Shown piece after piece: positions 48,435 through 59,513 of a stretch of 64,000 nt of DNA (position 1 is the first letter of the stretch; the number at the start of each line of letters is the position of its first letter). The position numbers and the translations under genes are program-made. This DNA comes from Boswellia sacra (lineage: Eukaryota; Streptophyta; Magnoliopsida; Sapindales; Burseraceae), in the NCBI GenBank assembly GCA_013180625.2, contig SNVD02004837.1, positions 124,001 to 188,000 of the forward strand, in the 5' to 3' direction. A model generated the notes under the pieces. The model made no database searches, was not told the DNA's origin, and worked only from the letters and a program-made list of their open reading frames with translations.

Positions 48435-49240
48435 GTTCAAGCACATGTGAAGAAACCTAGATTGACCGATAAGACTTCGATAAAAGAATTGAAGCAATCT
48501 TTACTCACAGTTGCTACTGATATTTCTTTTTATTTTGCAGTGATAGCAGTAGATTCTTACTAACCAACAAAGTTTGATCACAAAGCAAGAAACACAAGAA
48601 GCAAAGATTCAAACTTTGTTTGATTTGCTGAGCAAATAGGCTCCTACGTTTGTTCCTTCTTCTTTAACAACACAAGATCCAGCACCAGAAAGTATTCCAA
48701 CTAATATTACTCCTGCAATTCCTCATCCTACACCAACAAAGCAGCCAACTGCTCAACCTGTATAACTATCAACTGAAAATGTTCTATTGTCTAAACCAGA
48801 ACCAAAGTCTCCAAATGAATATTCATCTCACAAGGAATCTTCTACATATTCTATAGTCAAGTCCTCTGCTACTTCACCCAAATCTCCTCTCCAAACTGAA
48901 AAAATCATTATTACTATAGCTACTGATATTGATCCTGATACTAATACAACTCAAGATGAAGTTTTTGCATCCTTGCTAGTTATGTCTGACAAGCCTGAGA
49001 CAATTGCTGAAAAGAAGGCAAGGAAAATTCAAGAAATAGTTGATGCTGTTACACTTTCTTAACCTGAGACTTCAGTGCAGCAAAAACCTTCCCCAACTCC
49101 AAAGATCAAGACAACTATTGGTAAAAGATGCAAGCCTTGGCTACAAAACGGGTTTATGAGGAGGTCTAGCAGAAATCAGAAGTGACCAAGCTTTGGCACT
49201 TTATGAAAAGAAAAGGGAGTAGTAAGCCTATACAAAGGGG
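47405..49240 (+). pseudogene. Env-like region of the SIRE-type copia element
   Basis: Broken frames start MAPKLRL and include an acidic, serine-rich part, YCRGKDIHFSPNVINDFLEI (a block found in plant transposon proteins of this position), an aspartate run encoded by (GAT)n at about 48398-48433, and a proline/serine/threonine-rich tail with one clean frame at 48787-49062. Stops are frequent. No signal peptide or fusion-type segment is recognisable, so env-like refers only to position. Confidence 0.6.
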
Positions 49241-49569
49241 GAGTAGGATTTTTTTTTAATTTTTTGGAGCTATTGATATTTTTGCTACTACTTGCATTGA
49301 GGGGGAGAAGTTGTTTTTGCTTGGTTTTGCTTACTTTTGCTATTTGCTAAACTTTGTTATCATTTTGTTATTTGTTTTCTGTGCGTTTTGAACCTTTAGA
49401 TAAACATAGTAGTAACTACATGTGCTATTTGCAGTATGTTAATGTTTTTTATTTGTAGGTTATTGTTATTACACTTTATGCAGTTATTTCTGTTATGATT
49501 TGTTTTCTACAGGTCTTTGTTTTTATAAACTTTTGTGTGTTTTTCTCACAAAATACCAAAGGGAGAGAT

Positions 49570-50585
49570 TGTTAGGACCATATCATATATCATGACATGT
49601 GTCAACCCATGTGACATGATGAGTTGGCAATTTTGGAAAAAACAAGAAACTATTTACTACACTGAATATTTCCTATTTAACTTTCTTCATTTACGAAAGC
49701 TGTTACTAACCTTCATTTCTAGAAGTGGTTTTCAAATTAGGAAAATTATTTATTCAATTTAACTATAGGAAATATTCATTATCCTGTTTTTACACTGAAT
49801 GTTCTAAAGTCAGATTATTTTCCTATATTTTGCTCCATACAGGTTTTGGAAATAAATCAAGAAATCCTTACAATAAGAAGTAGCTAGACGTGCAGTATAT
49901 AAAGGCAACTTTATTAAGTCCAAAAGAGAGTTTTTGCAAGCTGGTTTTGAGAGCTATTTGAGAGAGCTTATCTGCTTCATTGGCTTGCGTTTATGTCTTG
50001 TCTTTATTTATTTTTTTTTTTGGTAGAATACTCAAATAGGCTTGAGTTATTCATTAAGGGAAGTTGTAATCTGTTAAAAATGTGTTAACAGCGGGTAGTG
50101 AAGTGAAACAAAGTTTAGGTAGTTGATTCACTAGTATTAAAGTTCTTTGACGGAATGTAGGTTATAAAGAAAGGTGAGTGAGTGAGAGAGGGGTCTCTAC
50201 TACAATAAATCCAAGTAGTTTGTAAGCCTAAATGATTTAGTAAATTGCAGCTTGGCTGCTCGTAGATGTATGCTAGTTTATAGTTGAATCACGTAAAAGT
50301 TGTTGTGCATTTTTTATTTTCCTTTTGATTACGTTTCATTTAATTGCTTGCGTATTGTCTAAAGTAACTAAATCCTAGGCTTCAAACTTACAACAAGAAC
50401 TACAAGGAAATATTTTAGGTTTGAGTCTTTTAAGTTTTTCTTAGTTAGAAATTTTATATTGTTGTTTTGTTAGGGATTATCGATTGTAATTTTTCTTTTC
50501 TTTTCTTTTCTTCATTTTGGATTTATAAACTCTAGGTATTGGTTTGAGATTTGCGTTAAATCAATTATCGATAACTATATTAACA
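49570..50585 (+). mobile_element. 3' LTR of the SIRE-like copia element
   Basis: Starts TGTTAGGACC after the purine-rich AAAGGGAGAGAT and probably ends TATTAACA. The first 400 bases match 28645-29047. TATATAAAGGCAAC lies at about 49897 as a TATA box. Confidence 0.75.
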
Positions 50586-50672
50586 ATTAAATTGTCCATT
50601 ATTTTAGTTGAAATACTAAAATATAATTCCCAAAACTATTACTTTTTCATAATTGGATAATTTCATAGATTA

Positions 50673-52082
50673 CCCTTACCTTTTGGCATAATGTGACAAA
50701 AATGGGCCTTTGCACTTTTGTCTAAATTTGGTCTTTGTGTCTTGAGAAATTCATCACCGACCATCCTTTTGTTAATTATGTCATTAAATGAATGTAAATA
50801 AATTGATTATGGAGAGTTATAATGATCATTTGACAAACACCATACAAAAACATAAAAGAAAACTATAAAACTTACAAGAAAATCCATAATTTAACTTTTT
50901 CTTCCTTCCCTGAATTTTCTTGACATACAAGACATACAAACAGAAAATTTCAACTAATCTAAATCTCTAATGATCAACCCCCATTTATCGATTTATGCTA
51001 CAATACAGTTGTTGTATCATACAGCAGTTTTACTGTAGCATATAAAAATCGTAAATATATGTACAAATATCAGGAACAAGTAAAAAAAATGTATTTACAA
51101 CTTTTATATGTATTTCATTTACGACTTTTTTACATATAAATTTTATTTATTCATTTACAATTTTTACAATATATTAACGATTTTTACACAAAATACACAA
51201 TTACTGTATGGATATAACAATTGTACCATACCAAAATCCCCGTTTATCTCATCTAACAAACACACAAATGAACTCAAACTACCCAATATAAAAAATTAAA
51301 ATACAGAACTTATAAAAACCCAAGTCCATTCACCGGAAACTCACTGAAACAAAAAATTTTGAAAACCCATAAAATCATCCAAAGCAAACCCAACCTAGTT
51401 CAAGACTCCACAGTCCAAACAACGCCTCAACTTGACCTCAGTGAAAACCATAGTACACCCTTCTCCAAACCCCGACTCTACAACCAAAGAAATGTTGCCG
51501 CAAACTTGTACGGCGAGCTTGAGGTTCTCCTTACAATTATGGTCAGTCAAAAAATAACCCCAGCCCAAATCTCAACAGCCTATTTCTCCTCTACTCTCAC
51601 TACCTCATATTCAGACCACTGCCACCACAAAAAGAACAACCATCAGTTGACTTCCTAAATCAATTCAATCAATTCAACAACAAACCTAATTAATTTGTTT
51701 GAGAAAAACCATTCTCTTAACCCAACGCCCACCTCTTGTCTCATCATTCTTAAACCCATATTTATCTCTCTAAAAACAAAAGCTTTCAAAACCCATAATG
51801 GCAGATTCAGGGCTTTGAATGGCGGTTGTGACATGGCAGTGGTGAGGTTGTTATCTTGTGGTGGAGACTAGAGAGAGGATAGAAATTTTATTATTTATTA
51901 TTTAATAAATTATATTATTAAGGATATTTTGATAATTGTAATAAAATTGGATGGAAAATGACGTGGTCTAATGGAACAACTAATAGAAAGGTGGTCAATG
52001 ATGAATTTTTTAAAACATAAGTACCGCATTTATATAAAATTGTAAAATGCCCATTTCTTCGACAATACGTCAAAAGATAGGG
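50673..52082. mobile_element. Mutator-like non-autonomous element with long inverted repeats
   Basis: The left 115 bases or so, starting CCCTTACCTTTTGGCAT, match the reverse complement of the right end, starting CCCTATCTTTTGACGTAT. The shared order continues through AAATGGGC..., AAATTCATCA and GACCA. Long inverted ends of this kind are typical of MULEs. The interior is AT-rich with no transposase; the 99-codon frame at 51359-51658 is low-complexity and unrecognised. Flanks share only ATAG, so no clean 8-9-bp target duplication is shown. Confidence 0.6.
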
Positions 52083-52316
52083 ATAGCCTTGTACATTATC
52101 TCATTCCATAATATTTTAGTTTAAATATTGATATTTCTGTCTTAAAGATTATTTATCTTTCGACCTCTCATCAATTGAAATTTGGGCTCTACCCTACTCG
52201 ATCTATACACTTATATCGATCGGTAATATGGACGAAGTAAAAAGTTTTATTTAAAGACGCTAAACGATGCAACTATTCATGAATTGTTACTAATTCAAAA
52301 TTAAGTGACATATCTC

Positions 52317-54217
52317 TGTTGACCCAGGTATGGCAACCCAAGAGGAGGGGTGAATTGGGTTTTTATTTATCAAAATAGATTTATAAAACTTTTCTTGAAA
52401 GATCAAAATTAGTTCACTCTTTCTTTGAGAATAAAGGTGAAGAAGATGAAATTAGAAGTTATTAAAGATGCAATCAAGAGAATACAATAATGAACAATCA
52501 CAAGTGCAAGTAAATATAAAGAGATAGGGATAGAGAGAGTGCAAACTCAATTTACGTGGTTCGGCAAACCTTGCCTACGTCCACAGGCTCCTAGCTCCAC
52601 GAGCTAAGCTTTCCACTAAGTTGTAGAAATCTTTACAACTTGCTTGATGAACAACCTCACCAAGACTTTTTCTTCCAACTCTTGATAACACCACACCAAG
52701 AGTTCTTCTTGATGAACAACCTCACCAAGGCAACTTGCTTCAACTCTTGATAACACCACACCAAGAGTTCTTCTTGATGAACAACCTCACCAAGGCAACT
52801 TCCTTCAACCCTTGATAACACCACACCAAGAGTTCTTCTTGATGAACAACCTCACCAAGGCAACTTCCTTCAACTCTTGATAACACCACACCAAGAGTTC
52901 TTCTTGATGAACAACCTCACCAAGGCAACTTCCTTCAACTCTTGATAACACCACACCGAGAGTTCTTCTTGATGAACAAACTCACCAAGGAAAGAGTTCT
53001 CTCAAGGATAACTTTTATCCTTTACAAGAAGATCTCACTCTCACTACAATAGAAGAACAAAGTAAATTTTTACAACAAAAGTACAACTCTCTTTAAAGAA
53101 TAGATAAAGAATATAAAAGCTCTCTAGACTTGATATTTCTCTTGTTTTTTTTTTTTTTGCTTGATAAAATGCTTGTTGAATGCATGGGAGAAAGGCTCCT
53201 TTTATAGGCAAATGGGAAGAACTTAATCAAGTGAAGACACTAACTCCAAATTTTCTACCCACCATAAAAACCATAATTTTGTCAGCCATTTTTGTCAATG
53301 TTTCGTTTGAAATTTGAAAATCTGTAAAATATAAAAGATCTTCAAAATTGAATAAGATTTCCAACACATCAAGAACCAAGTCATTTGGATATCTGTAGCT
53401 TAAGATATGGCCAAAAAACCATTTAGTGCTCATGTGACTTGATTTTTCTTTCTTGTGTCAGTCCACCGACTTTCATGTGTATTATGTCAGCCTTCCATTT
53501 GAAATTTGAATTTTTTTAAAGAATATGAAATGTGATATATTGAATCATATTTCCAATGCCACAAGAATCAAGTCATTTGGATATCTCTAGCTCAAGATAT
53601 GGACAAAAAATCATTCGGTTCTCATATGAGTTGATTTTTCTTCTCTGTATCAGTCCACCGAATTCCATGTCAATTATGTCAGCCTTCTATTTGAAATTTG
53701 AATTTATTCAGAACATATGAAATGTGCCTCATTAAGTCATCTTTCCAATGCCATAAGAATCAAGTCATTTTGATATTTCTAGCTCAAGAAATGTCTAAAA
53801 AAGTATTCAGTGCTCATGTCAGCTGCTTCCATTTGTCTTTCAACTTGCATGATGATTTGGATAACTTTGCACTTGAAATTTGAATTTATTTAAAACATAT
53901 GAAATGTTTTAAATTGAGTAATCTTTCCAAAGGCTCAAGAATCACATCATTTGGACATCTATAGAGATATATATGACCAATTGATTGAACATTACTCATG
54001 TATCACATTCCTTGAGTCAAACATTGTTCTTAAACTTTGGTGCCTTTAACACGTAGTCTTCTCCTTAGCTTCAACACTTCATTTTAATAAGTCTTTTCTT
54101 GATTTTACAATTATTTCAATGATATTACTCTTGCACATAAATAAACATATTAGTAAATCACAATAAATCAATGTGTATTGTTATCATCAAAATTATCATG
54201 TAGCCTTAGGGCTAACA
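52317..54217 (-). mobile_element. 3' LTR of the copia element, with internal tandem repeats
   Basis: A 1901-bp LTR. It holds six units of a 65-bp repeat (starts at 52643, 52708, 52773, 52838, 52903, 52968; core GATGAACAACCTCACCAAGG) and then three to four looser units of about 190 bp between 53270 and 54000 (marker GTCAGTCCACCGA, 192 apart). Confidence 0.9.
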
Positions 54218-54571
54218 ATCTCTCCTTTTTTGATGATGACAAACCATTGATTGCTTTCAAATAATATCTAAAATCTAGAATGAAAAAAAATTAATAATAA
54301 ACAAAAAAATGGCACTTGTTATAAATATAAGCAATCCAACTATTTCTCCCCCTTTTGTTATCATCAAAAAGATGTAATCAAATTAACTACTCCCCCTAAA
54401 TATATTTTCCCCTTTAACATATGCTATCATTTAAAGATTATCATATAAAAGAAAAATAAAGACATATCCAACATGCCTAATTCTCTTCTAATTATGCAAA
54501 ATCTATCTTGACTAAAGGGTTTAGTCATATTTGGGTCTAGGGACTGATTTCCAAACTTAATTTCTCTCGAA

Positions 54572-56175
54572 TTAGTTCAATTCTTGTTGCATAGCCAAAA
54601 TCAAACTTTCCTCATTTTTGACTTCTTTAAAAGATTTTGGTTCAAATTGAGAGACAAATGCAAAATGATTACAAAAGTTTCTAAAAGAAGATCTAGTTCT
54701 CATACCTTGTGATGGTTCACCAATAATGAGATCTTTAGAGTGAGTTTTTGCGTACCTCCATTCCTTTGATAATTCTTGGGAAGAATCAATTACTTCCTCA
54801 AGCTTTTCTTGTTGAAGTTGTAATTCATCTTGACTCTTTTCATCAAGCCTTGATTCCTTGATTTGCTTTTCTACCTCAACAATATCATAATCTAAATTGT
54901 TTGAAGAAATCACATTAGTTTCATCAAATTCAACATGTATAGAATCTTCAATAGTAAGAGTCTTTTTGTTAAAAACTCTATATGCCTTACTATGGTTGGA
55001 GTAGCCAACAAAAAATTTCAACATCGGCTTTTGCATCAAATTTTCAAGTTTATCCTTGGTGTTTAAAATAAAACATTTACATCCAAAAACTTTAAAAAAT
55101 CCAATGTTGGGTTTTCTTCCTTTCCAAAGTTCATAAGGAGTTTTCTTTATTAAAGCTCTAACATGGACTCTATTGATTATAAAGCATGCGGTATTAACGG
55201 CTTCGGCCAAAAAATATTTTGGCAAATTATTTTCAAGTAACATGGTCCTAGCCATTTCTTGGATAGTCCTATTTTTCCTCTCAACAATACCATTTTGTTG
55301 TGGAGTTCTAGGTGCGGAAAAATTATGTTCAAAACCATTTTCATCACAAAGATTTTCAAATGCAACATTGTCTACTTCACCACCATGATCACTCCTAATG
55401 GACACAATAGAATACCTTTTTGATTTTGGACTCTTTTTGCAAATTTTGAAAAAGCTTGTATGGCCTCATTTTTAGTTTTCAAGAATAATACCCAAGTGAA
55501 TCTTGAATAATCATCCACAATAACAAAAACATAATACTTTCCACCACGGCTTTGAGTTCTTGACGGTCCAAATAAATCCAAATAAAGTAATTGTAGATGT
55601 TTATTTGTTGAAATAAATTTCTTTTGTTTAAAGAAGTTCTCACTTGTTTTCCAAATTGACAAGCATTACAAATCTTATCCTTTTCAAATTTTATTTTTGG
55701 AAGACCATCAACTAAATCATTTTTAGAAATTTTTAAAATTGTGTCCATGCTAGCATGACCTAGCCTTCCATGCCATAACCAAGCATCATGATTAACAATG
55801 AAACACTTTTCTACATGATCATTAACATCAATATAAATTGTATAAATATTACCACATCTATTACCAACAAATAATGTCTTATTATTACTAACATCCTTAA
55901 TCACACGTCTATTATACTCAAAAGTAACAAAATATCCCTTGTCACACAATTAATTAATACTAATCAAATCATGTTTCAAACCATTAACAAGCAAAATATT
56001 TTCAATAATAAGTGAAGAAGGGTTACCAATATCACAATGTTCGATTACCCTTCCTTTGGCATTATCACCGAAGGTCACATATCCTCCTTTCTTCATGATT
56101 AATCTTGAGAACTTGGAGGTATCTCCGGTCATATGCCTTGAGCATCCACTATCTAAGTACCACTTGTGTTTGCCA
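54572..56175 (-). pseudogene. Copia protease and integrase (pol, truncated)
   Basis: Protease: WYLDSGCSRHMTGD at about 56165, with the catalytic DSG. Integrase zinc domain: HGRLGH and CNACQFGK. Core: DLFGPSRT, VDDYSRFTW, RSDHGGE and PQQNGIVERKNRT, so the D, D and E residues of the triad are present. One frame change lies near 55405. The 277-codon frame 55405-54572 carries the integrase end, the FFVGYSNHSKAYRVFN block and the first reverse-transcriptase residues (AMQQELN), then stops. The reverse transcriptase core and RNase H are absent. Confidence 0.85.
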
Positions 56176-57555
56176 CTCCTTTGTTTCTACAATCAACATT
56201 AAAAGAGCGACTTTTTGGTACCCAAATGTTCTTGGGTCCTTGGGGGTTAGTTATGGTCCTTTTTGGAATCCATATTTGTTTCAAATTAGGATTTTTCCTA
56301 ATATAGCAAGAATACATTTTGTGTCTTTTACTTCCACAATAAGTACATGAATGATTAGGATTATTCCTAGAAGATGCAAGAACAAAATAGTTTTTTAAAT
56401 ACTTTGTTTTTTATGAGTTTTATATCATATCCCTCTTTTATCAAAAACACACATTTGGTTTTGTAACATAGAATTCAATTTTTTTGTACTTTTTGTAAAA
56501 CTATCAACAATATTTCTTAAGTCATTATTTTCCTTTTTCAAAATAACATTTTCTTTCTCTAATTTATTAAAATCTTTTTGTTTTAAAATCTCATTTTCAG
56601 TTTTTAAAAAATGTATTTGACTTTCCAAACTTTCAAAATCTTTTTGCTTTAAAATTTCATTTTCATTTTCCAAAGCTTCATTTATTTCCACCAACTCTTC
56701 TAATTGAGATAACATGATTTTTGACTTCTTTTTGAAAGCATTGATTTTTGAATTTTGCTTATCAACTTGCACATGTAAATTTTGAAATGCTTCAAGTAAT
56801 TCATCATATGAAAATTTAGGATCATAGTTTAGAATACTTACCTCATCTTCTCTTAAAGCCATAAAGCACATATTTGCCACTTCGCAATCTTCTTCATTCT
56901 CCTTCAAGGTGATTTTATGAGTCATGAGAGAACCCATAAGTTCTTCTAATGGTAGTTTGGTAAGGTCCTTTGCTTCTTGAATTGCCGTCACCTTTGGCTC
57001 CCAAGATTTTGGTAGACACCTAAGAATCTTTCTCACCATTTCAACATTAGAATAAGATTTACCAAGAGATTTCAAACCATTGACAATATTCATAAATCTA
57101 GTAAACATTTCAGAAATTGATTCATCCGATTTCATCTTAAAAAGCTCATAACTATGAACTAGCATACTAATTTTGGATTCTTTAACTTGACTAGTTCCTT
57201 CATGAGTTACTTCAAGTGTGTGCCATATTTCTTGTGCCGTAGAACAAGTAGATATTCTATTAAACTCATTTCTATCTAGAGCACAATATAACACATTCAT
57301 AGCTTTAGCATTCAAACTCAATTTCTTTTTATCATCTTCACTAAACTCTTTAGGTTCTTTAAGCATGCTTTCTCCATTTTCAATTTTGGTAGGAACAAAA
57401 GGTCCTTCCAAAACAATAGACCACAAATCATAATCAAAAGATTTCAAGAAAATACTCATTCTAGTTTTCCAATAAGAGTAATCACTTCCATTAAAAAATG
57501 GAGGTCTAGAGATAGAAAGTCCCTCAACATATGAAGTTGAATTAAAAGTTGTCAT
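56176..57555 (-). CDS. Copia gag polyprotein
   Basis: An intact 376-codon frame from ATG at 57555 to a stop at 56425. The N-terminal part has PPFFNGSDYSYWKTRM, the usual start of copia gag, then the UBN2-type domain (about residues 80-230, including EIWHTLEVTHEGTSQVKES). A long coiled-coil-like, lysine/glutamate-rich tail follows (ENEILKQKDFE repeated twice). The CCHC zinc knuckle CTYCGSKRHKMYSC is intact at about 56349-56308 but lies past the stop in another frame. Gag would coat the RNA and form particles. This is the only long intact retroelement frame in the window besides the integrase part. Confidence 0.75.
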
Positions 57556-57596
57556 AGCTCAAAAATCGATTAAGATTTAAAAAATTGAGCAACCTT

Positions 57597-57608
57597 GCTC
57601 TGATACCA
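57597..57608 (-). promoter_or_regulatory. Primer binding site for initiator tRNA-Met (copia)
   Basis: TGGTATCAGAGC on the minus strand, two bases from the 5' LTR end (57611). Perfect match to the usual copia site. Confidence 0.95.
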
Positions 57609-57610
57609 CT

Positions 57611-59508
57611 TGTTGACCTAGGTATGACAACCCAAGAGGGGGGGTGAATTGCGTTTTTATTTATCAAAATAGATTTATAAAACTTTTCTTGAAAGATCAA
57701 AATTAGTTCACTCTTTCTTTGAGAATAAAGGTGAAGAAGATAAAATTAGAAGTTATTAAAGATGCAATCAAGAGAATACAATAATGAACAATCTCAAGTG
57801 CAAGTAAATATAAAGAGATAGGGATAGAGAGAGTGCAAACTCAATTTATGTGGTTCGGCAAACCTTGCCTACGTCCACGGGCTCCTAACTCCACGAGCTA
57901 AGCTTTCCACTAAGTTGTAGAATCTTTACAACTTGCTTGATGAACAACCTCACCAAGACTTTTTCTTCCAACTCTTGATAACACCACACCAAGAGTTCTT
58001 CTTGATGAACAACCTCACCAAGGCAACTTCCTTCAACCCTTGATAACACCACACCAAGAGTTCTTCTTGATGAACAACCTCACCAAGGCAACTTCCTTCA
58101 ACCCTTGATAACACCACACCAAGAGTTCTTCTTGATGAACAACCTCACCAAGGCAACTTCCTTCAACTTTTGATAACACCACACCAAGAGTTCTTTTTGA
58201 TGAACAACCTCACCAAGGCAACTTTCTTCAACTCTTGATAACACCATACCGAGAGTTCTTCTTGATGAACAAACTCATCAAGGAAAGAGTTCTCTCAAGG
58301 ATAACTTTTATCCTTTACAAGAAGATCTCACTCTCACTACAATACAAGAAAAAAGTAAATTTTTACAACAAAAGTACAACTCTCTTCAAAGAGTAGATAA
58401 AGAATATAAAAGCTCTCTAGATATGATATTTCTCTTTTTTTTTTTTTTTTGCTTGATAAAATGCTTGTTGAATGCATGGGAGAAGGGCTCCTTTTATAGG
58501 CAAATGGGAAGAACTTAATCAAGAGAAGACACTAACTCCAAATTTTCTACCCACCATAAAAATTGTAATCTTGTCTATTATTTTTGTCAATGTTCTGTTT
58601 GAAATTTGAAAATCTGTAAAACATAAAAGATCTGCAAAATTGAATAAGCTTTCCAACGCATCAAGAACCAAGTCATTTGGATATTTGTAGCTTAAGATAT
58701 GGCCAAAAAACCATTCAGTACTCATGTGACTTGATTTTTCTTTCTTGTGTTAGTCCACCGAATTTCATGTGTATTATGTCGGCCTTCCATTTGAAATTTG
58801 AATTTTTTCAAAGAATATGAAATGTGCTCCATTGAATCATCTTTCCAATGCCACAAGAATCAAGTCATTTGGATATCTCTAGCTCAAGATAGGGACAAAA
58901 AGTCATTCGGTGCTCATATGAGTTGATTTTTCTTCTCTGTGTCAGTCCACCGAATTCCATGTCAATTATGTCAGCCTTCCATTCGAAATTTGAATTTCTT
59001 CAGAACATATAAAATGTGCCTCATTAAGTCCTCTTTCCAATGCCGAAAGAATCAAGTCATTTTGATATTTCTATCTCAAGATATGTTCAAAAGAGTATTC
59101 GGTGCTCATGTCAGCTACTTCCATTTGTCTTTCAACTTGCATGATGATTTGGACAACCTTGCACTTGAAATTTGAATTTCTTTAAAACATATGAAATGTT
59201 ATAAATTGAGCAATCTTTCCAAAGCTCAAGAATCACGTCATTTGGACATCTATAGAGATATATATGACCAATTGATTGAACATTGCTTATATGTCACATT
59301 CCTTGAGTCAAATCTTATTCTTAAACTTTGGTGCCTTTAACATGTAGTCTTCTCCTTAGCTTCAACACTTCATTTTAATAAGCCTTTTCTTGATTTTACA
59401 ATTATTTCAATGATATTACTCTTGTACATAAATAAACATGTTAGTAAATCACAATGAATCAATGTGTATTGTTATCATCAAAATTATCATGTAGCCGTAG
59501 GGCTAACA
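57611..59508 (-). mobile_element. 5' LTR of the copia element
   Basis: A 1898-bp copy of the other LTR with scattered substitutions. It has the same six 65-bp units (starts at 57936, 58001, 58066, 58131, 58196, 58261) and the same 190-bp-type repeats, so repeat number is unchanged since insertion. Confidence 0.9.
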
Positions 59509-59513
59509 ATCTC

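Larger units (their letters stand above)
43178..50585 (+). mobile_element. SIRE-like copia retrotransposon, 3' portion with env-like region and 3' LTR
   Basis: Order: integrase C-terminus (43178-43560), solo LTR insertion (43564-44909), reverse transcriptase and RNase H (44910-46545), spacer, env-like region (about 47400-49240), purine tract and 3' LTR (49570-50585). The LTR at 28645-29047 matches its 3' LTR and is probably its own 5' LTR. The layout pol, env-like ORF, LTR is that of Sireviruses. Many stops break every frame. No matching target duplication is seen, as expected after rearrangement. Confidence 0.8.
52317..59508 (-). mobile_element. Full-ended copia retrotransposon lacking reverse transcriptase and RNase H
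   Basis: LTRs are 57611-59508 (5') and 52317-54217 (3') in minus orientation, 1898 and 1901 bases, beginning TGTTAGCCCTA and ending GGTCAACA. The primer binding site (57597-57608), gag, zinc knuckle, protease, integrase and polypurine tract (AAAAAAGGAGAGAT beside 54217) are all present. The pol frame ends within the first reverse-transcriptase residues at 54572, and the region between there and the LTR is non-coding. The perfect target duplication and similar LTRs indicate fairly recent movement, so the missing enzyme was likely supplied by a related element. Confidence 0.9.
52312..59513. repeat. ATCTC target-site duplication around the copia insertion
   Basis: ATCTC at 52312-52316 and at 59509-59513, directly flanking the two LTRs. 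It proves a bona fide insertion with both ends intact. Confidence 0.95.
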
